Positions 26,725 to 35,960 of a stretch of 64,000 nucleotides of DNA are shown here, in pieces. The position numbers were made by a program, and so were the translations under genes. The DNA comes from Calothrix membranacea FACHB-236 (GTDB taxonomy: Bacteria; Cyanobacteriota; Cyanobacteriia; Cyanobacteriales; Nostocaceae): NCBI RefSeq assembly GCF_014696315.1, contig NZ_JACJPX010000008.1, positions 113,849-177,848 of the forward strand, given 5' to 3'. The notes under the pieces were generated by a model. That model made no database searches. It was given only the letters and a program-made list of their open reading frames with translations, and had not been told where the DNA came from. The stretch's first letter is position 1. Each line of letters begins with the position of its first letter.

Positions 26725-27498
26725 ATGGAAACATCTAATCAAAAAGCTCTTAGCACTATTAAAGACACCAGTCGTCGAGATAGCCTCAAGGATACTGCTT
26801 TGGGTATGGTATCTACGCTGAGTTTTCCTGCGATCGTGGGAACAGCGGATATGATGCTGAAATCAGCAGGGGTTCATTTAGTTGGTTACGAAAAAATTGG
26901 TGGTGGTCATTGTACGGCAATTGTCCGAGGCGGGATTGCTGATGTACGTTTGGCGGTAGAAGCTGGTATCCAAACCGCGGAACAGTTTGGTCAATTGGTT
27001 TCCAGCTTGGTGATTCCCCGTCCTTACCCTAATTTAGAAATAGTACTGCCCATTACCTCCAAGCTCAGTAAAATCATGGAGGATGGAAATTACAGTCGTT
27101 TGAGTAACCAAGCCGTTGGTTTAGTCGAAACGCGCGGATTTCCAGCGATGGTAGGAGCCTGCGATGCCATGCTGAAATCAGCTGATGTACATTTGGCAGC
27201 CTATGAAAAAATTGGTGCAGGTTTGTGTACAGCTATTATTCGTGGTTCCGTCGCCAATGTTGCAGTAGCAGTAGAAGCAGGAATGTATGAGGCAGAACGC
27301 ATCGGGGAATTGAATGCAGTTATGGTGATTCCTCGTCCGTTAGATGAATTAGAGCAGACATTACCATTAGCAAGTTGTTGGATAGAACAACGTCAACCAA
27401 TTAATTTGCCAATTAATATTAAAGAGCAGGTTGCCGAAATTGAACGCCTTCAATTGCCAGATTTAGCTCAGTTACCCGTCAAAGTTTTAGAAGAATGA
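26725..27498 (+). CDS. ccmO: Carboxysome shell pseudohexamer protein CcmO (tandem BMC)
   Basis: 257 residues from the ATG at 26725, which has GGAG at 26714-26717 with a 7-base spacer; an upstream GTG at 26704 lacks such a site. Two BMC domains in tandem (about 25-113 and 131-218), each with GFPA/SFPA-x-VG, D-x-ML KSA and YEKIG, trimerise into pseudohexamers thought to sit at facet edges. The C-terminal 35 residues are a Leu/Glu-rich tail. In many cyanobacteria ccmO is unlinked or next to ccmN; here it follows ccmN by 130 bases. Confidence 0.92.
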   Translation: METSNQKALSTIKDTSRRDSLKDTALGMVSTLSFPAIVGTADMMLKSAGVHLVGYEKIGGGHCTAIVRGGIADVRLAVEAGIQTAEQFGQLVSSLVIPRPYPNLEIVLPITSKLSKIMEDGNYSRLSNQAVGLVETRGFPAMVGACDAMLKSADVHLAAYEKIGAGLCTAIIRGSVANVAVAVEAGMYEAERIGELNAVMVIPRPLDELEQTLPLASCWIEQRQPINLPINIKEQVAEIERLQLPDLAQLPVKVLEE

Positions 27499-27781
27499 TG
27501 AATGGTGAATGATGAATTAGGAATTATGGATTGTAGGCGATCCACATTCAGGATTCAGATTCAGCATTCATCTTGAGCTGGAAGGCATCTTACGCTTTGC
27601 TTTGTTGTTTTGATAATAACTGTTCCACTCCAATAGGAAAAGATCTATCTCGTAATAGAATTCATAGAGCAATCTCTATACTTATGAATCATAATTTTTG
27701 TATGATCAATGCTATCGCTAATGCAAGTGTTCAGTGATACTAGATTAATATCTATGTATCGCTATTAGAGGAGAATCACCC

Positions 27782-28741
27782 TTGAACCAAGCGACGCTAC
27801 ACCAGTTGAAGGTGTTCGAGGCGGCAGCACGACACGGTAGTTTTACTCGTGCTGCTGAGGAATTGTTCCTCACCCAGCCTACCGTTTCCATGCAGATCAA
27901 ACAATTAACAAAATCGGTCGGATTGCCTTTATTTGAGCAGGTTGGTAAGCGCCTATATTTGACCGAAGCAGGACGAGAATTGTTTGCTACTTGTCGGCAG
28001 ATTTTTGAAACTATAGCCCAATTTGAAATGAAAGTAGCAGACTTAAAAGGGCTAAAACAGGGTCAATTAAAATTAGCAGTAATTACAACTGCAAAATATT
28101 TTATTCCCCGTTTATTGGGGCCTTTTTGTCAACTTTATCCTGGCATAGATATCTCGCTGCAAGTAACAAACCACGAGCGGATTTTGGAGCGAATGATTAA
28201 TAATCTGGATGACTTGTATATTATGAGCCAAGTCCCAGAAAATATTGATGTGAATTGCCAACCATTTTTAGATAATCCTTTGGTTGTCTTTGCTCCAGTT
28301 AATCATCCATTAGCAAAAGAGAAAAATATTCCCATCGAACGCCTAGCGCAAGAAGCTTTCATTATGCGAGAACCGGGTTCAGGAACTCGTCGTGCTGTGC
28401 AGAGCCTATTTGATCAGCATGAATTAACAGTGAAAGTTAAATTAGAATTGGGTAGCAATGAGGCGATTAAACAAGCGATCGCAGGCGGTCTAGGAATTTC
28501 TGTATTATCTCGTCATACCTTAACTTCTGATTGTTCGGAGTTGAGCATTTTGGATGTACAGCACTTTCCGATTAAACGCACTTGGTACATGGTTTACCCT
28601 TCTGGTAAACAGCTATCGATTGTGGCTCGTACCTATTATGATTACCTCATCAATGCCGCCAAGAATTTTATCGAGCAAAATACGTCTTTTTCTTGGGGTA
28701 CCTTTGAGCAAATCAAGGATGGGGAAGAGGTGAAGAATTAG
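27782..28741 (+). CDS. cmpR: LysR-type regulator of carbon uptake (CmpR/RbcR group)
   Basis: 319 residues. Winged HTH at about 1-60 (QATLHQLKVFEAAARHGSFT; TQPTVSMQIKQL) and a periplasmic-binding-like effector domain (GQLKLAVITTAKYFIPRLLGPF; GSGTRRAVQSLF; GLGISVLSRHTL). It resembles the cyanobacterial CmpR/CbbR/RbcR proteins that respond to RuBP or 2-phosphoglycolate, and it follows the ccm cluster, which supports a role in inorganic carbon control. Start is TTG at 27782, chosen because AGAGGAG lies 8 bases upstream. I cannot separate CmpR from RbcR by eye, so the symbol is tentative. Confidence 0.75.
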   Translation: MNQATLHQLKVFEAAARHGSFTRAAEELFLTQPTVSMQIKQLTKSVGLPLFEQVGKRLYLTEAGRELFATCRQIFETIAQFEMKVADLKGLKQGQLKLAVITTAKYFIPRLLGPFCQLYPGIDISLQVTNHERILERMINNLDDLYIMSQVPENIDVNCQPFLDNPLVVFAPVNHPLAKEKNIPIERLAQEAFIMREPGSGTRRAVQSLFDQHELTVKVKLELGSNEAIKQAIAGGLGISVLSRHTLTSDCSELSILDVQHFPIKRTWYMVYPSGKQLSIVARTYYDYLINAAKNFIEQNTSFSWGTFEQIKDGEEVKN

Positions 28742-28797
28742 GTAATGGGGATTGGGTAATTGGCAATTGGTAATTGGTAATTGGTAATTGGGATAAA
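28742..28797. repeat. Heptameric repeat run (GGTAATT)
   Basis: Repeated GGTAATT/GGCAATT units begin at the base after the LysR gene stop. Same family as the run after nifJ. Confidence 0.7.
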
Positions 28798-28912
28798 TAC
28801 CAAACATGGAAAACCAAACACCAAACACCAAATTTGTTAATGGCTTGACGGTAGAACCTTGAACCATTAACAATTAAGCAGCAGAATCATTCAAAATGGG
28901 GGAAAACTGGCA

Positions 28913-30541
28913 GTGGTTAACCCAGAAATGCCTTCTTTACGCAAGATAGTAGCAAGCCAGATTGTAGCTGTGACAGTCTACAGCGATCAAGCCCTAGTTA
29001 CAAGACGGGGTATGGTTTCCCTAACAGGAGAAGAACAGGAATTAGTCGTTACCTCACTGCCGGTAACGCTAGAAACTGATTCTGTGAGGGTTGGTGGTAA
29101 AGGTACGGTAGGGGTGCGCTTGTTAGGAGTGAGTTGCGATCGCATCTACACTACAGAACCAATTACCGAACGCGTGGCTCAATTAACAAGACAGATTGAG
29201 CAGTTAGAGGCAGAAAAACGCCACCTGCAAGCTCAAATCGATGCTTTAGCCTTGCAATCTAGTTTTATTGCTGGCTTACGGGAAAAGACAGAAGAACCCT
29301 TTTCACAGAGTTTGTCACGGAAAAACCTGAGCCTCAGCGAAACTCTAGATTTTCTCAACTTTATTGGCAGCCAGTATAGCGAATATGCGATCGCCTCTGG
29401 GGAGTGCAAAACCCAACAGGAAGAACTCGACAAGCAGTTACAAGTACTCCGCGCCTCATTACAAAAAATCCAAACGCCACACCCCAAAGAAAGCTTGAGC
29501 ATAATTGTGCCAGTGGAAGTTGCTGGTGCAGGTGACTTTGAGTTAGAGATGTCTTACGTAGTTAATCGCGCTAGTTGGACTCCACTGTATGATTTGCGTT
29601 TTAGCAGTACCAGCAATGTTGTTCATCTAACTTACTTAGCTGAAGTTACCCAAAGTACAGGGGAAGAGTGGCTAGGTGTGGCTCTAACCCTTTCTACTGC
29701 TAAACCAGGCTTAGGTACAATTCCTCCTAAACTGCAACCTTGGTATATAAGTACTCCCAGCTATACAACAGACTTTATGCGGCGCAAAGTCACCCAAATG
29801 CCAATGATGGCGGCTCAATCAGAGTCAGCTAGTATGGCACGGGAAATGGATGAAGAAGCGGACGAGGTTATACAAGAAAAATCTATAGAAGCTGAAACTG
29901 TTGATGCGGAAGTCTCGAAAACAGGAAGTGTAGTCACCTTTAAACTCAGTGCTGGCGGTAATATTCCTAATGATGGCTCACCCCATAAAACTACAATTTT
30001 TCACGATGATTATCTGAGTAGTTGCCATTATGTTGCTATGCCGCGGTTAGTTAGCTTTGCTTATCTCCAAGCCATAGTCAAAAATAGTGCTAACAACGCA
30101 ACTTTATTACCAGGCAAAGCTAATATTTTCCGCGACAATATGTTTGTGGGCACAACCAAATTAGATAATATTGCGCCAGGACAAGAATTCAAAATTAATT
30201 TAGGCATTGATGAAGGCTTAAAAATTGAGCGTGACTTATTTGAGCGGATAGTTGACAAAAAACTGATGAGTAACCAGCGCCGGATTACTTATGGTTATCG
30301 GCTGATAGTTACTAACTTGCTCGAAGAAGAAACTCATCTAATACTTACTGAACAAATACCAGTTAGCCGCAACGAAAAAATTAAAGTCCGCCTCACCCAT
30401 AGCCATCCCCAAATTCAACTGGGAGAGATGGGGACTTTAGAATGGGATTTAACTCTGCTACCCCAAGAAAGACGAGAGGTAACTTATCAATTTACAGTTG
30501 AGTATCCACCAGAATTAACAGTAGTTGGTTTAGATATTTAA
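28913..30541 (+). CDS. Mucoidy inhibitor MuiA family protein (DUF4139/DUF4140)
   Basis: 542 residues from a GTG; an ATG at 28928 is an alternative. The N-terminal domain (VAVTVYSDQALVTRRGMVSLTGEEQELVVTSLP) is DUF4140, followed by a coiled coil (about 90-125, QLTRQIEQLEAEKRHLQAQI) and the DUF4139 beta-sandwich (ELEMSYVVNRASWTPLYDLRF to the end, with WDLTLLPQERREVTYQFTVEYP). An acidic insertion near 315-340 (EMDEEADEVIQEK) is notable. Members are widespread, possibly surface- or envelope-associated; the Pseudomonas/Rhizobium mucoidy link is weak evidence of function. No signal peptide is seen here. Confidence 0.85.
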   Translation: MVNPEMPSLRKIVASQIVAVTVYSDQALVTRRGMVSLTGEEQELVVTSLPVTLETDSVRVGGKGTVGVRLLGVSCDRIYTTEPITERVAQLTRQIEQLEAEKRHLQAQIDALALQSSFIAGLREKTEEPFSQSLSRKNLSLSETLDFLNFIGSQYSEYAIASGECKTQQEELDKQLQVLRASLQKIQTPHPKESLSIIVPVEVAGAGDFELEMSYVVNRASWTPLYDLRFSSTSNVVHLTYLAEVTQSTGEEWLGVALTLSTAKPGLGTIPPKLQPWYISTPSYTTDFMRRKVTQMPMMAAQSESASMAREMDEEADEVIQEKSIEAETVDAEVSKTGSVVTFKLSAGGNIPNDGSPHKTTIFHDDYLSSCHYVAMPRLVSFAYLQAIVKNSANNATLLPGKANIFRDNMFVGTTKLDNIAPGQEFKINLGIDEGLKIERDLFERIVDKKLMSNQRRITYGYRLIVTNLLEEETHLILTEQIPVSRNEKIKVRLTHSHPQIQLGEMGTLEWDLTLLPQERREVTYQFTVEYPPELTVVGLDI

Positions 30542-30595
30542 AATTTGATATTTGCCCTGCTACGCTAAACTTATAGCACTGAGACAGTGATTGCC

Positions 30596-31309
30596 ATGTC
30601 TGTTGCCCAAGATTTAGCTACCCCAGATAATGTAATATTTCCTCCAGGAGATTTATACAGTAACGAACCGCCTTTGGAAACTGACTTACATCGTCTACAA
30701 ATGACATTGCTGATCCAATGTCTAGAGTTATTGTGGCGCGATCGCAATGACTTCTATGTATCAGGCAATATTACAATTTACTACAGTCCACGTCAGCGCA
30801 AGTCAGAAGATTTTCGCGGCCCAGATTTTTTTGTGGTGCGAGGAACTGAACGCAAACCCCGTAAAAGTTGGGTGCTTTGGCAAGAAGATGGCAAGTATCC
30901 CAATGTAATTATCGAACTGTTATCAGATTCTACAGCTTTAACTGACAAAGGCTTGAAGAAACAGATTTATCAAGATACTTTTCGCACACCCGAATATTTC
31001 TGGTTTGATCCGCAGAATTTAGAATTTGCTGGGTTTGTCTTAGTAGCTGGTAAATATCAAGCAATAGAAGCTAATGCTCAAGGGTGGCTGTGGAGTCAGC
31101 AGCTAGAGCTATATTTAGGAGTTGAACAAGAAAAGTTACGCTTTTTTACTGCTGATGGACAACTAGTTGCAACACCAGAGGAACTTGCAGAAAAAGAACA
31201 GGAACGAGCTGAACAAGAAAAACAAAGAGCTGAACAAGAAAAACAAAGAAGCGATCGCTTAGCCGCAAAACTGCGAGAATTAGGTATCGATCCAGATAAT
31301 ATTGAGTAA
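30596..31309 (+). CDS. Uma2 family endonuclease-like protein (DUF820) with charged coiled tail
   Basis: 237 residues from ATG 30596 (a GTG at 30587 is in frame). PD-(D/E)XK-type fold of the Uma2 family: GPDFFVVRGTE and YPNVIIELLSDST carry the likely acidic residues, YFWFDP follows. The C-terminus is a heptad-like charged helix (repeats of AEQEKQR) ending KLRELGIDPDNIE, the standard tail of cyanobacterial Uma2 proteins. These genes are present in dozens of copies per cyanobacterial genome and their function is unknown; nuclease activity is inferred from fold only. Confidence 0.88.
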   Translation: MSVAQDLATPDNVIFPPGDLYSNEPPLETDLHRLQMTLLIQCLELLWRDRNDFYVSGNITIYYSPRQRKSEDFRGPDFFVVRGTERKPRKSWVLWQEDGKYPNVIIELLSDSTALTDKGLKKQIYQDTFRTPEYFWFDPQNLEFAGFVLVAGKYQAIEANAQGWLWSQQLELYLGVEQEKLRFFTADGQLVATPEELAEKEQERAEQEKQRAEQEKQRSDRLAAKLRELGIDPDNIE

Positions 31310-31323
31310 TATTCAATTGTTTG

Positions 31324-32304
31324 TTAGTGTAAAACTAAGTCAGTAATTAATGGTGCGTGGTCAGAATTAGCATTTGCTCCGATCTTAATTCTGGTTACAC
31401 TAAAATGCTGACTAACTAAGCAGTGGTCAATAGGAATATTCATTAGCGGAATGAGCCAGTTTGGTAGATGGACGTGAGTTGCTGGTCTTGGCCAACTGGG
31501 TAAAATGCCAAAACCTAAGCGAGTATTATGCAAATTGGTTTTATTAATGAATCTGCGATAATAAGGAGACCAAGGTGTTAGGTTAAAATCTCCCATGATA
31601 ATTAACGGTTGATTAATTTTTTGAATGTAATCAGCCAGTGCTGCTAGTTGAAGATTACGTCTATGAAAAGTATTAGGTTTGATGGGTACTAAGGGATGAG
31701 TGCCAATTAAAGTAATTGGTTTTTTATCTACTACTAAATTTGCAATAATATTATGACCGCCTTTACCATTGAAATTATCTGCCTTAATATCTTGAACTGG
31801 TAAGCGGCTGAAGAGAGCCAATCCACCACCAGGACTTCTAAAAGCATAAGGCAAAGTAGTTTTGAAGCCTTGCTGTAAAGTTTCAAATCCATTGCGGTCA
31901 ATTTCAATCAATAACGCCGCATCAGGTTGATTATCCTTAACTACATTAATAACTTCGTTAAAATTCTGATTATCAATATTCAGATTAAAAGACATCAGCC
32001 GAATTTGTTTATCTGTATTACCAGCTAACTTTTGTGCATGAGGTAAATACCAAGGAAGAACCTCAATTATATTCAAACCTACTAGTAATAATGATACGAA
32101 AATTATGGCTTTACTTTTGAGATGTCGGGTTCTCCAAAGAATGCCTAAAATAAGAGTAACTATGAATGATAGAATTAAATAATGAACCCGAAAGTGGGAA
32201 AATAATTCTAGCGGCCAAAACCAAGCAAAATAACTGCCTAAAGATAATAATCCTAAAATCAATAGGATGGCAGTGCTGATAATTACAACTAGGCGGTGAT
32301 TCAT
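31324..32304 (-). CDS. Membrane-anchored endonuclease/exonuclease/phosphatase (EEP) family protein
   Basis: 326 residues. Three hydrophobic helices at about 5-85 anchor the protein, followed by an EEP domain from about 98: MSFNLNI (Asn), ALLIEID (metal Glu), LIGTHPLVP (His), IIMGDFNLTPWSP (Asp/Asn), PIDHCLV and the final SDHAPLITDL (catalytic His). All catalytic elements are present. Members hydrolyse phosphodiesters or phosphomonoesters, often of lipids or nucleic acids outside the cytoplasm; the substrate is unknown. Convergent with the Uma2 gene, 14 bases apart. Confidence 0.85.
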   Translation of the reverse strand: MNHRLVVIISTAILLILGLLSLGSYFAWFWPLELFSHFRVHYLILSFIVTLILGILWRTRHLKSKAIIFVSLLLVGLNIIEVLPWYLPHAQKLAGNTDKQIRLMSFNLNIDNQNFNEVINVVKDNQPDAALLIEIDRNGFETLQQGFKTTLPYAFRSPGGGLALFSRLPVQDIKADNFNGKGGHNIIANLVVDKKPITLIGTHPLVPIKPNTFHRRNLQLAALADYIQKINQPLIIMGDFNLTPWSPYYRRFINKTNLHNTRLGFGILPSWPRPATHVHLPNWLIPLMNIPIDHCLVSQHFSVTRIKIGANANSDHAPLITDLVLH

Positions 32305-32621
32305 GGGTTAATAGGCTGCTTCAAATATCGTCTTATCAATTAACATCAAATCCTCTGCAAGATTTTTCGGATAATTATGTTAACTGGACAACCAAGACGT
32401 GAGATTGAGTTAATTCCTCTGCAAATAGGAATTAATTATTAACCCAACAACCTAAAATAGCGTTGCTAAACTATCTGTCTCAGCGAAAGTTTTTGAATGT
32501 TGCGCTTTTACCTGCGGAATAATTAAATTTTTGATGTTTCTGAAGCCTGATCGCTTATTAGCAAAAATGTGAGAGGTTAAGAATCTCCCCCCTGTCATTC
32601 TGTTATCTGCTCACACAAATG
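32305..32621. other. Intergenic region without recognised gene
   Basis: AT-rich gap of 317 bases between two minus-strand genes. I see no ORF, tRNA or clear hairpin; it may carry the promoter of the EEP gene near its left end. Confidence 0.4.
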
Positions 32622-32822
32622 CTATTCTTCGTCGGGAAGAACCCATTTTGGCGGTTCCATGAATTTTCGCCGCAGTCGTTCTTCCGCAAGCGCTAGCATT
32701 TGATCTAAAGAAGTCTCTTCAATAAATTGTGCAGCAGCTTCTCTAAATTCAATATTGGGACATTTATCCCCTAAAACACAACCGTTAACGCAGGCTTCCG
32801 CGCAGTTAATCTTTTGCTCCAC
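32622..32822 (-). CDS. Small conserved protein with four N-terminal cysteines
   Basis: 66 residues: MEQKINCAEACVNGCVLGDKCPN contributes Cys at 7, 11, 15 and 21 (C-x3-C-x3-C-x5-C), then a helical segment (REAAAQFIEETSLDQMLALAEERLRRK) and EPPKWVLPDE. The cysteine cluster could bind zinc or an Fe-S centre. Proteins of this look occur across cyanobacteria as conserved hypotheticals. Divergent from mnmE across a 263-base gap. Function unknown. Confidence 0.7.
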   Translation of the reverse strand: MEQKINCAEACVNGCVLGDKCPNIEFREAAAQFIEETSLDQMLALAEERLRRKFMEPPKWVLPDEE

Positions 32823-33085
32823 AGTGAATCCCTCTCTAGTAAGAGCTTTTTTCTACTCTTCAGATAAATCTTACCTTGCTTGTTGCTCCCTGATTGGTTT
32901 AAATACTTACCATTCTTTAGTATATAATTCCTTGATCCCTAAGCTTCTGTCCGTAGTAAGAGACGAGATATACCTGAAAACAAACTGTAAATTCTACCCT
33001 TTGACCTTTTCCCCTTTTACCTTTCCCCATCTTATACAAATGTACCTGCTAGTCTCATAATATATATTTGTGAAAAAGGGCGCTC

Positions 33086-34480
33086 ATGTCGGAAGTATTT
33101 GCCACTACTGGAACCATTGCCGCGATCGCAACTGCTGTTGTCCCGCAGCAGGGTAGCGTTGGCATTGTGCGGGTGTCTGGTTCCCAAGCGATCGCGATCG
33201 CCCAAATTCTCTTTCATGCTCCTGGTCGTCAAGTTTGGGAAAGTCACCGCATTCTTTATGGTTATATTCGCCATCCCCAGAGCAAAAAACTGGTGGATGA
33301 AGCTTTGTTGTTGATTATGCAAGCACCCCGTTCTTACACCCGGGAAGATGTGGTGGAATTTCATTGCCACGGGGGAATTATGGCGGTGCAACAAGTATTG
33401 CAACTGTGTTTGGAAAATGGTGCAAGGCTAGCACAGCCGGGAGAATTTACCCTACGCGCTTTTTTGAATGGGCGATTGGATTTAACCCAAGCTGAAGGTA
33501 TTGCCGATTTGGTGGGAGCGCGATCGCCCCAAGCTGCTCAAACTGCTTTAGCTGGTTTACAAGGTAAATTAGCTCATCCTATCCGCCAGTTACGCGCTAA
33601 CTGTTTGGATATTTTGGCAGAAATCGAAGCGCGGATTGATTTTGAGGAAGACTTACCTCCGCTGGATGATAAAGCGATCATATCAGCAATTGATGGCATC
33701 GCCGCCGAAATTTCTCAATTATTAGCAACGAAAGATAAAGGCGAACTACTCCGCACAGGTTTAAAAGTAGCAATTGTGGGGCGGCCGAATGTCGGTAAAT
33801 CCAGCTTGCTTAATGCTTGGAGCCGGAGCGATCGCGCCATTGTCACCGACTTACCTGGAACTACCCGCGATGTTGTGGAATCTCAGTTAGTTGTGGGTGG
33901 AATCCCCGTACAAGTGCTAGATACAGCAGGCATTCGGGAAACAGAAGACCAAGTAGAAAAAATTGGCGTAGAGCGATCGCGCCGTGCTGCTAGTGCCGCG
34001 GATTTAGTGCTATTAACCATCGATGCATCTGCGGGTTGGACAGCAGGTGATCAAGAAATTTACGAACAGGTGCAACATCGTCCCTTAATTCTGGTGATTA
34101 ACAAAATCGATTTAGTAGCGGCAGATGTAAAAAATAATCTCAAATCCAAAATCCAAAATCCAAAATCTAAAATTGTGACAGCCGCAGCACAAAATCAAGG
34201 CATTGAAGATTTAGAAACGGCGATTTTAGAAATAGTTAAAACTGGAAAAGTCCAAGCTGCTGATATAGATTTAGCTATTAACCAACGACAAGCAGCAGCG
34301 TTAACAAAAGCGAAAATTTCTCTCGAGCAAGTGCAAGTTACAATTGCTCAACAACTACCCCTGGACTTTTGGACAATTGATTTACGCGATGCTATTCATG
34401 CATTAGGAGAAATTACTGGCGAGGAAGTTACAGAATCAGTTCTAGATAAGATTTTTAGTAAATTTTGTATTGGCAAATAA
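33086..34480 (+). CDS. mnmE: tRNA uridine-5-carboxymethylaminomethyl modification GTPase MnmE
   Basis: 464 residues, normal MnmE length. With MnmG it modifies wobble uridine 34 of several tRNAs. The N-terminal THF-binding domain ([23 protein letters not shown]) is followed by a helical domain with an inserted G domain: G1 [11 protein letters not shown] near 230, G2 DLPGTTRD, G3 [20 protein letters not shown] (G-loop Glu/Arg), G4 NKID near 340, and the C-terminal FCIGK motif whose Cys is essential. Between G4 and G5, about residues 349-363, the peptide [12 protein letters not shown] is encoded by AAAATCC-type heptamers and looks like a repeat inserted in frame. Confidence 0.95.
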   Translation: MSEVFATTGTIAAIATAVVPQQGSVGIVRVSGSQAIAIAQILFHAPGRQVWESHRILYGYIRHPQSKKLVDEALLLIMQAPRSYTREDVVEFHCHGGIMAVQQVLQLCLENGARLAQPGEFTLRAFLNGRLDLTQAEGIADLVGARSPQAAQTALAGLQGKLAHPIRQLRANCLDILAEIEARIDFEEDLPPLDDKAIISAIDGIAAEISQLLATKDKGELLRTGLKVAIVGRPNVGKSSLLNAWSRSDRAIVTDLPGTTRDVVESQLVVGGIPVQVLDTAGIRETEDQVEKIGVERSRRAASAADLVLLTIDASAGWTAGDQEIYEQVQHRPLILVINKIDLVAADVKNNLKSKIQNPKSKIVTAAAQNQGIEDLETAILEIVKTGKVQAADIDLAINQRQAAALTKAKISLEQVQVTIAQQLPLDFWTIDLRDAIHALGEITGEEVTESVLDKIFSKFCIGK

Positions 34481-34499
34481 GTATATTTAAATTTAGCTT

Positions 34500-35270
34500 A
34501 TGTCCTTTATTGATGAAATTAATCAAGTAAATGCCTTGATTGTGGGAGCTAATCAAGGCATTGGTTTTGGTTTTGTGAAAAATTTACTACAAGATACAAG
34601 AATTACCAAAATTTATGCAACCTATCGCCAATTAGAGTCAGCCTCAGAGTTAATTAATTTAGCCGCAGAACATTCTGAGGAATTAATTTGTTTACCTTTA
34701 GATATTACTGAAGAATCGCAAATTGCAGAAGCAGTGCAAACAATCCGTAACCAAGTTAACAAGCTACACTTGGTAGTTAATTGTGTGGGATTACTCCATG
34801 AAGGTACTTTGCAACCCGAGAAAAGTTTAAGACAAATTAACGCAGAGAATTTACTACGTTACTTCCAAATTAACAGTATTGGCTCTGTATTGTTAGCCAA
34901 ACATTTATTGCCATTGTTTAAACATAAAGAACGCAACGTATTTGCTAGTATTTCTGCCAAGATTGGTAGTATTGGCGATAATCAATTAGGTGGGTGGTAT
35001 GGTTATCGCGCCTCTAAAGCTGCACTGAATATGTTTATGCGTACAGTAGCAATTGAATATGGCAGAAGTAGTCCGCAAACTTTAGTAGTGACATTACATC
35101 CTGGCACAACAAATACACGCCTTTCTCGTCCTTTTCAAGGTAATGTACCGCCAGAAAAGCTATTTTCCGTAGAACGTACTGTTAGCCAATTGATGAATGT
35201 TATCGAACATCTTCAGGAAGGCGATAGCGGGCAATTTTTCTCTTGGGATGGTAGCAGATTGCCTTGGTAG
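34500..35270 (+). CDS. SDR family NAD(P)-dependent oxidoreductase (C-factor-like)
   Basis: 256 residues. Cofactor motif VGANQGIGFGF at about 14-25 (a G-x-N-x-G-I-G variant of the C-factor/carbonyl-reductase-like group), D in LPLDITEE, NCVG in place of NNAG, catalytic Ser in SISAKIGSIGD and YGYRASKAALNMF with Tyr-x-x-x-Lys. TLHPGTTNTRLSRPFQ follows. Complete enzyme; substrate unknown. 19 bases after mnmE, so probably cotranscribed. Confidence 0.87.
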   Translation: MSFIDEINQVNALIVGANQGIGFGFVKNLLQDTRITKIYATYRQLESASELINLAAEHSEELICLPLDITEESQIAEAVQTIRNQVNKLHLVVNCVGLLHEGTLQPEKSLRQINAENLLRYFQINSIGSVLLAKHLLPLFKHKERNVFASISAKIGSIGDNQLGGWYGYRASKAALNMFMRTVAIEYGRSSPQTLVVTLHPGTTNTRLSRPFQGNVPPEKLFSVERTVSQLMNVIEHLQEGDSGQFFSWDGSRLPW

Positions 35271-35419
35271 AATACAGTGTAGTATTTTGGTACTTTACAA
35301 AATCTGCTGACTTTGGCAAAGCTTTTATAGTTGCTGCCAAAAATTTAAAATATTGTTGGCAATATGCTGTAATTTCAAAGGGCATAGCATTGCCTACCCC
35401 TACAATACGTTTAAATTTT

Positions 35420-35470
35420 GTAGAGACGCGATTTATCGCGTGTCCTGATCGCGTGTCCTGATCGCGTTCC
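35420..35470. repeat. GAGACGCGAT-type palindrome with a triplicated arm
   Basis: GAGACGCGAT-TT-ATCGCG is followed by extra copies of a 13-base unit (ATCGCGTGTCCTG) so the right arm occurs three times. Related to the palindrome at 17306. Confidence 0.6.
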
Positions 35471-35536
35471 ACCACTCGATAAAATCTTTTATTGGGTACA
35501 AAAGTAGAACTATTTCAGTTACCATTTTGGCTGTGT

Positions 35537-35561
35537 AGAGATGTTGCAATGCAACATCTCT
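35537..35561. repeat. Dispersed palindrome
   Basis: AGAGATGTTGC-AAT-GCAACATCTCT, perfect 11-bp arms, between the SDR gene and the four-helix-bundle gene. The 35271-35600 gap holds this and the preceding repeat only. Confidence 0.6.
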
Positions 35562-35600
35562 TTATGATGTATGGCTCAAGCAATGATTGAGGATTGCTAA

Positions 35601-35960
35601 ATGACAGAATTTAGAAATATTCCAGAGTGGGAAAAAGCCCATGAACTGACAGTTGCAGTTTATCAAGTGACTGGGAATTTCCCAGATGATGAATTATTGG
35701 GCTTAACGCAACAAATACGTTTAGCTTCGGCGGCTATTCCGATTAAAATTGCTCAAGGATGCGATCGCGATGATCGAGAAGCACAACTGGATTTTTTGGA
35801 ATTGGCGAAAGATGCAGCAATTGAGGTGGAATATTACCTGTTGCTTTGCTATGAGTTGGAACTGCTGCAAAGTTCTAGTTACGATCGCTTGGTGAGTGGT
35901 GTTGTGGAAGTGAAAGAATTACTGACAAATAAGATTGACAAACTGAGTCGGAATTTTTAA
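35601..35960 (+). CDS. Four helix bundle protein (S23/IVP-like)
   Basis: 119 residues, helical, with the family hallmarks WEKAHELTVAVYQVTGNFPDDELLGLTQQIRLASAAIPIKIAQGCDR and FLELAKDAAIEVEYYLLLCYEL. Related proteins are encoded in intervening sequences of 23S rRNA genes but in cyanobacteria they are commonly free-standing and of unknown function. Its stop TAA overlaps the ATG of the next gene by one base (TAATG), so it is translated together with the JAMM protease. Confidence 0.87.
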   Translation: MTEFRNIPEWEKAHELTVAVYQVTGNFPDDELLGLTQQIRLASAAIPIKIAQGCDRDDREAQLDFLELAKDAAIEVEYYLLLCYELELLQSSSYDRLVSGVVEVKELLTNKIDKLSRNF

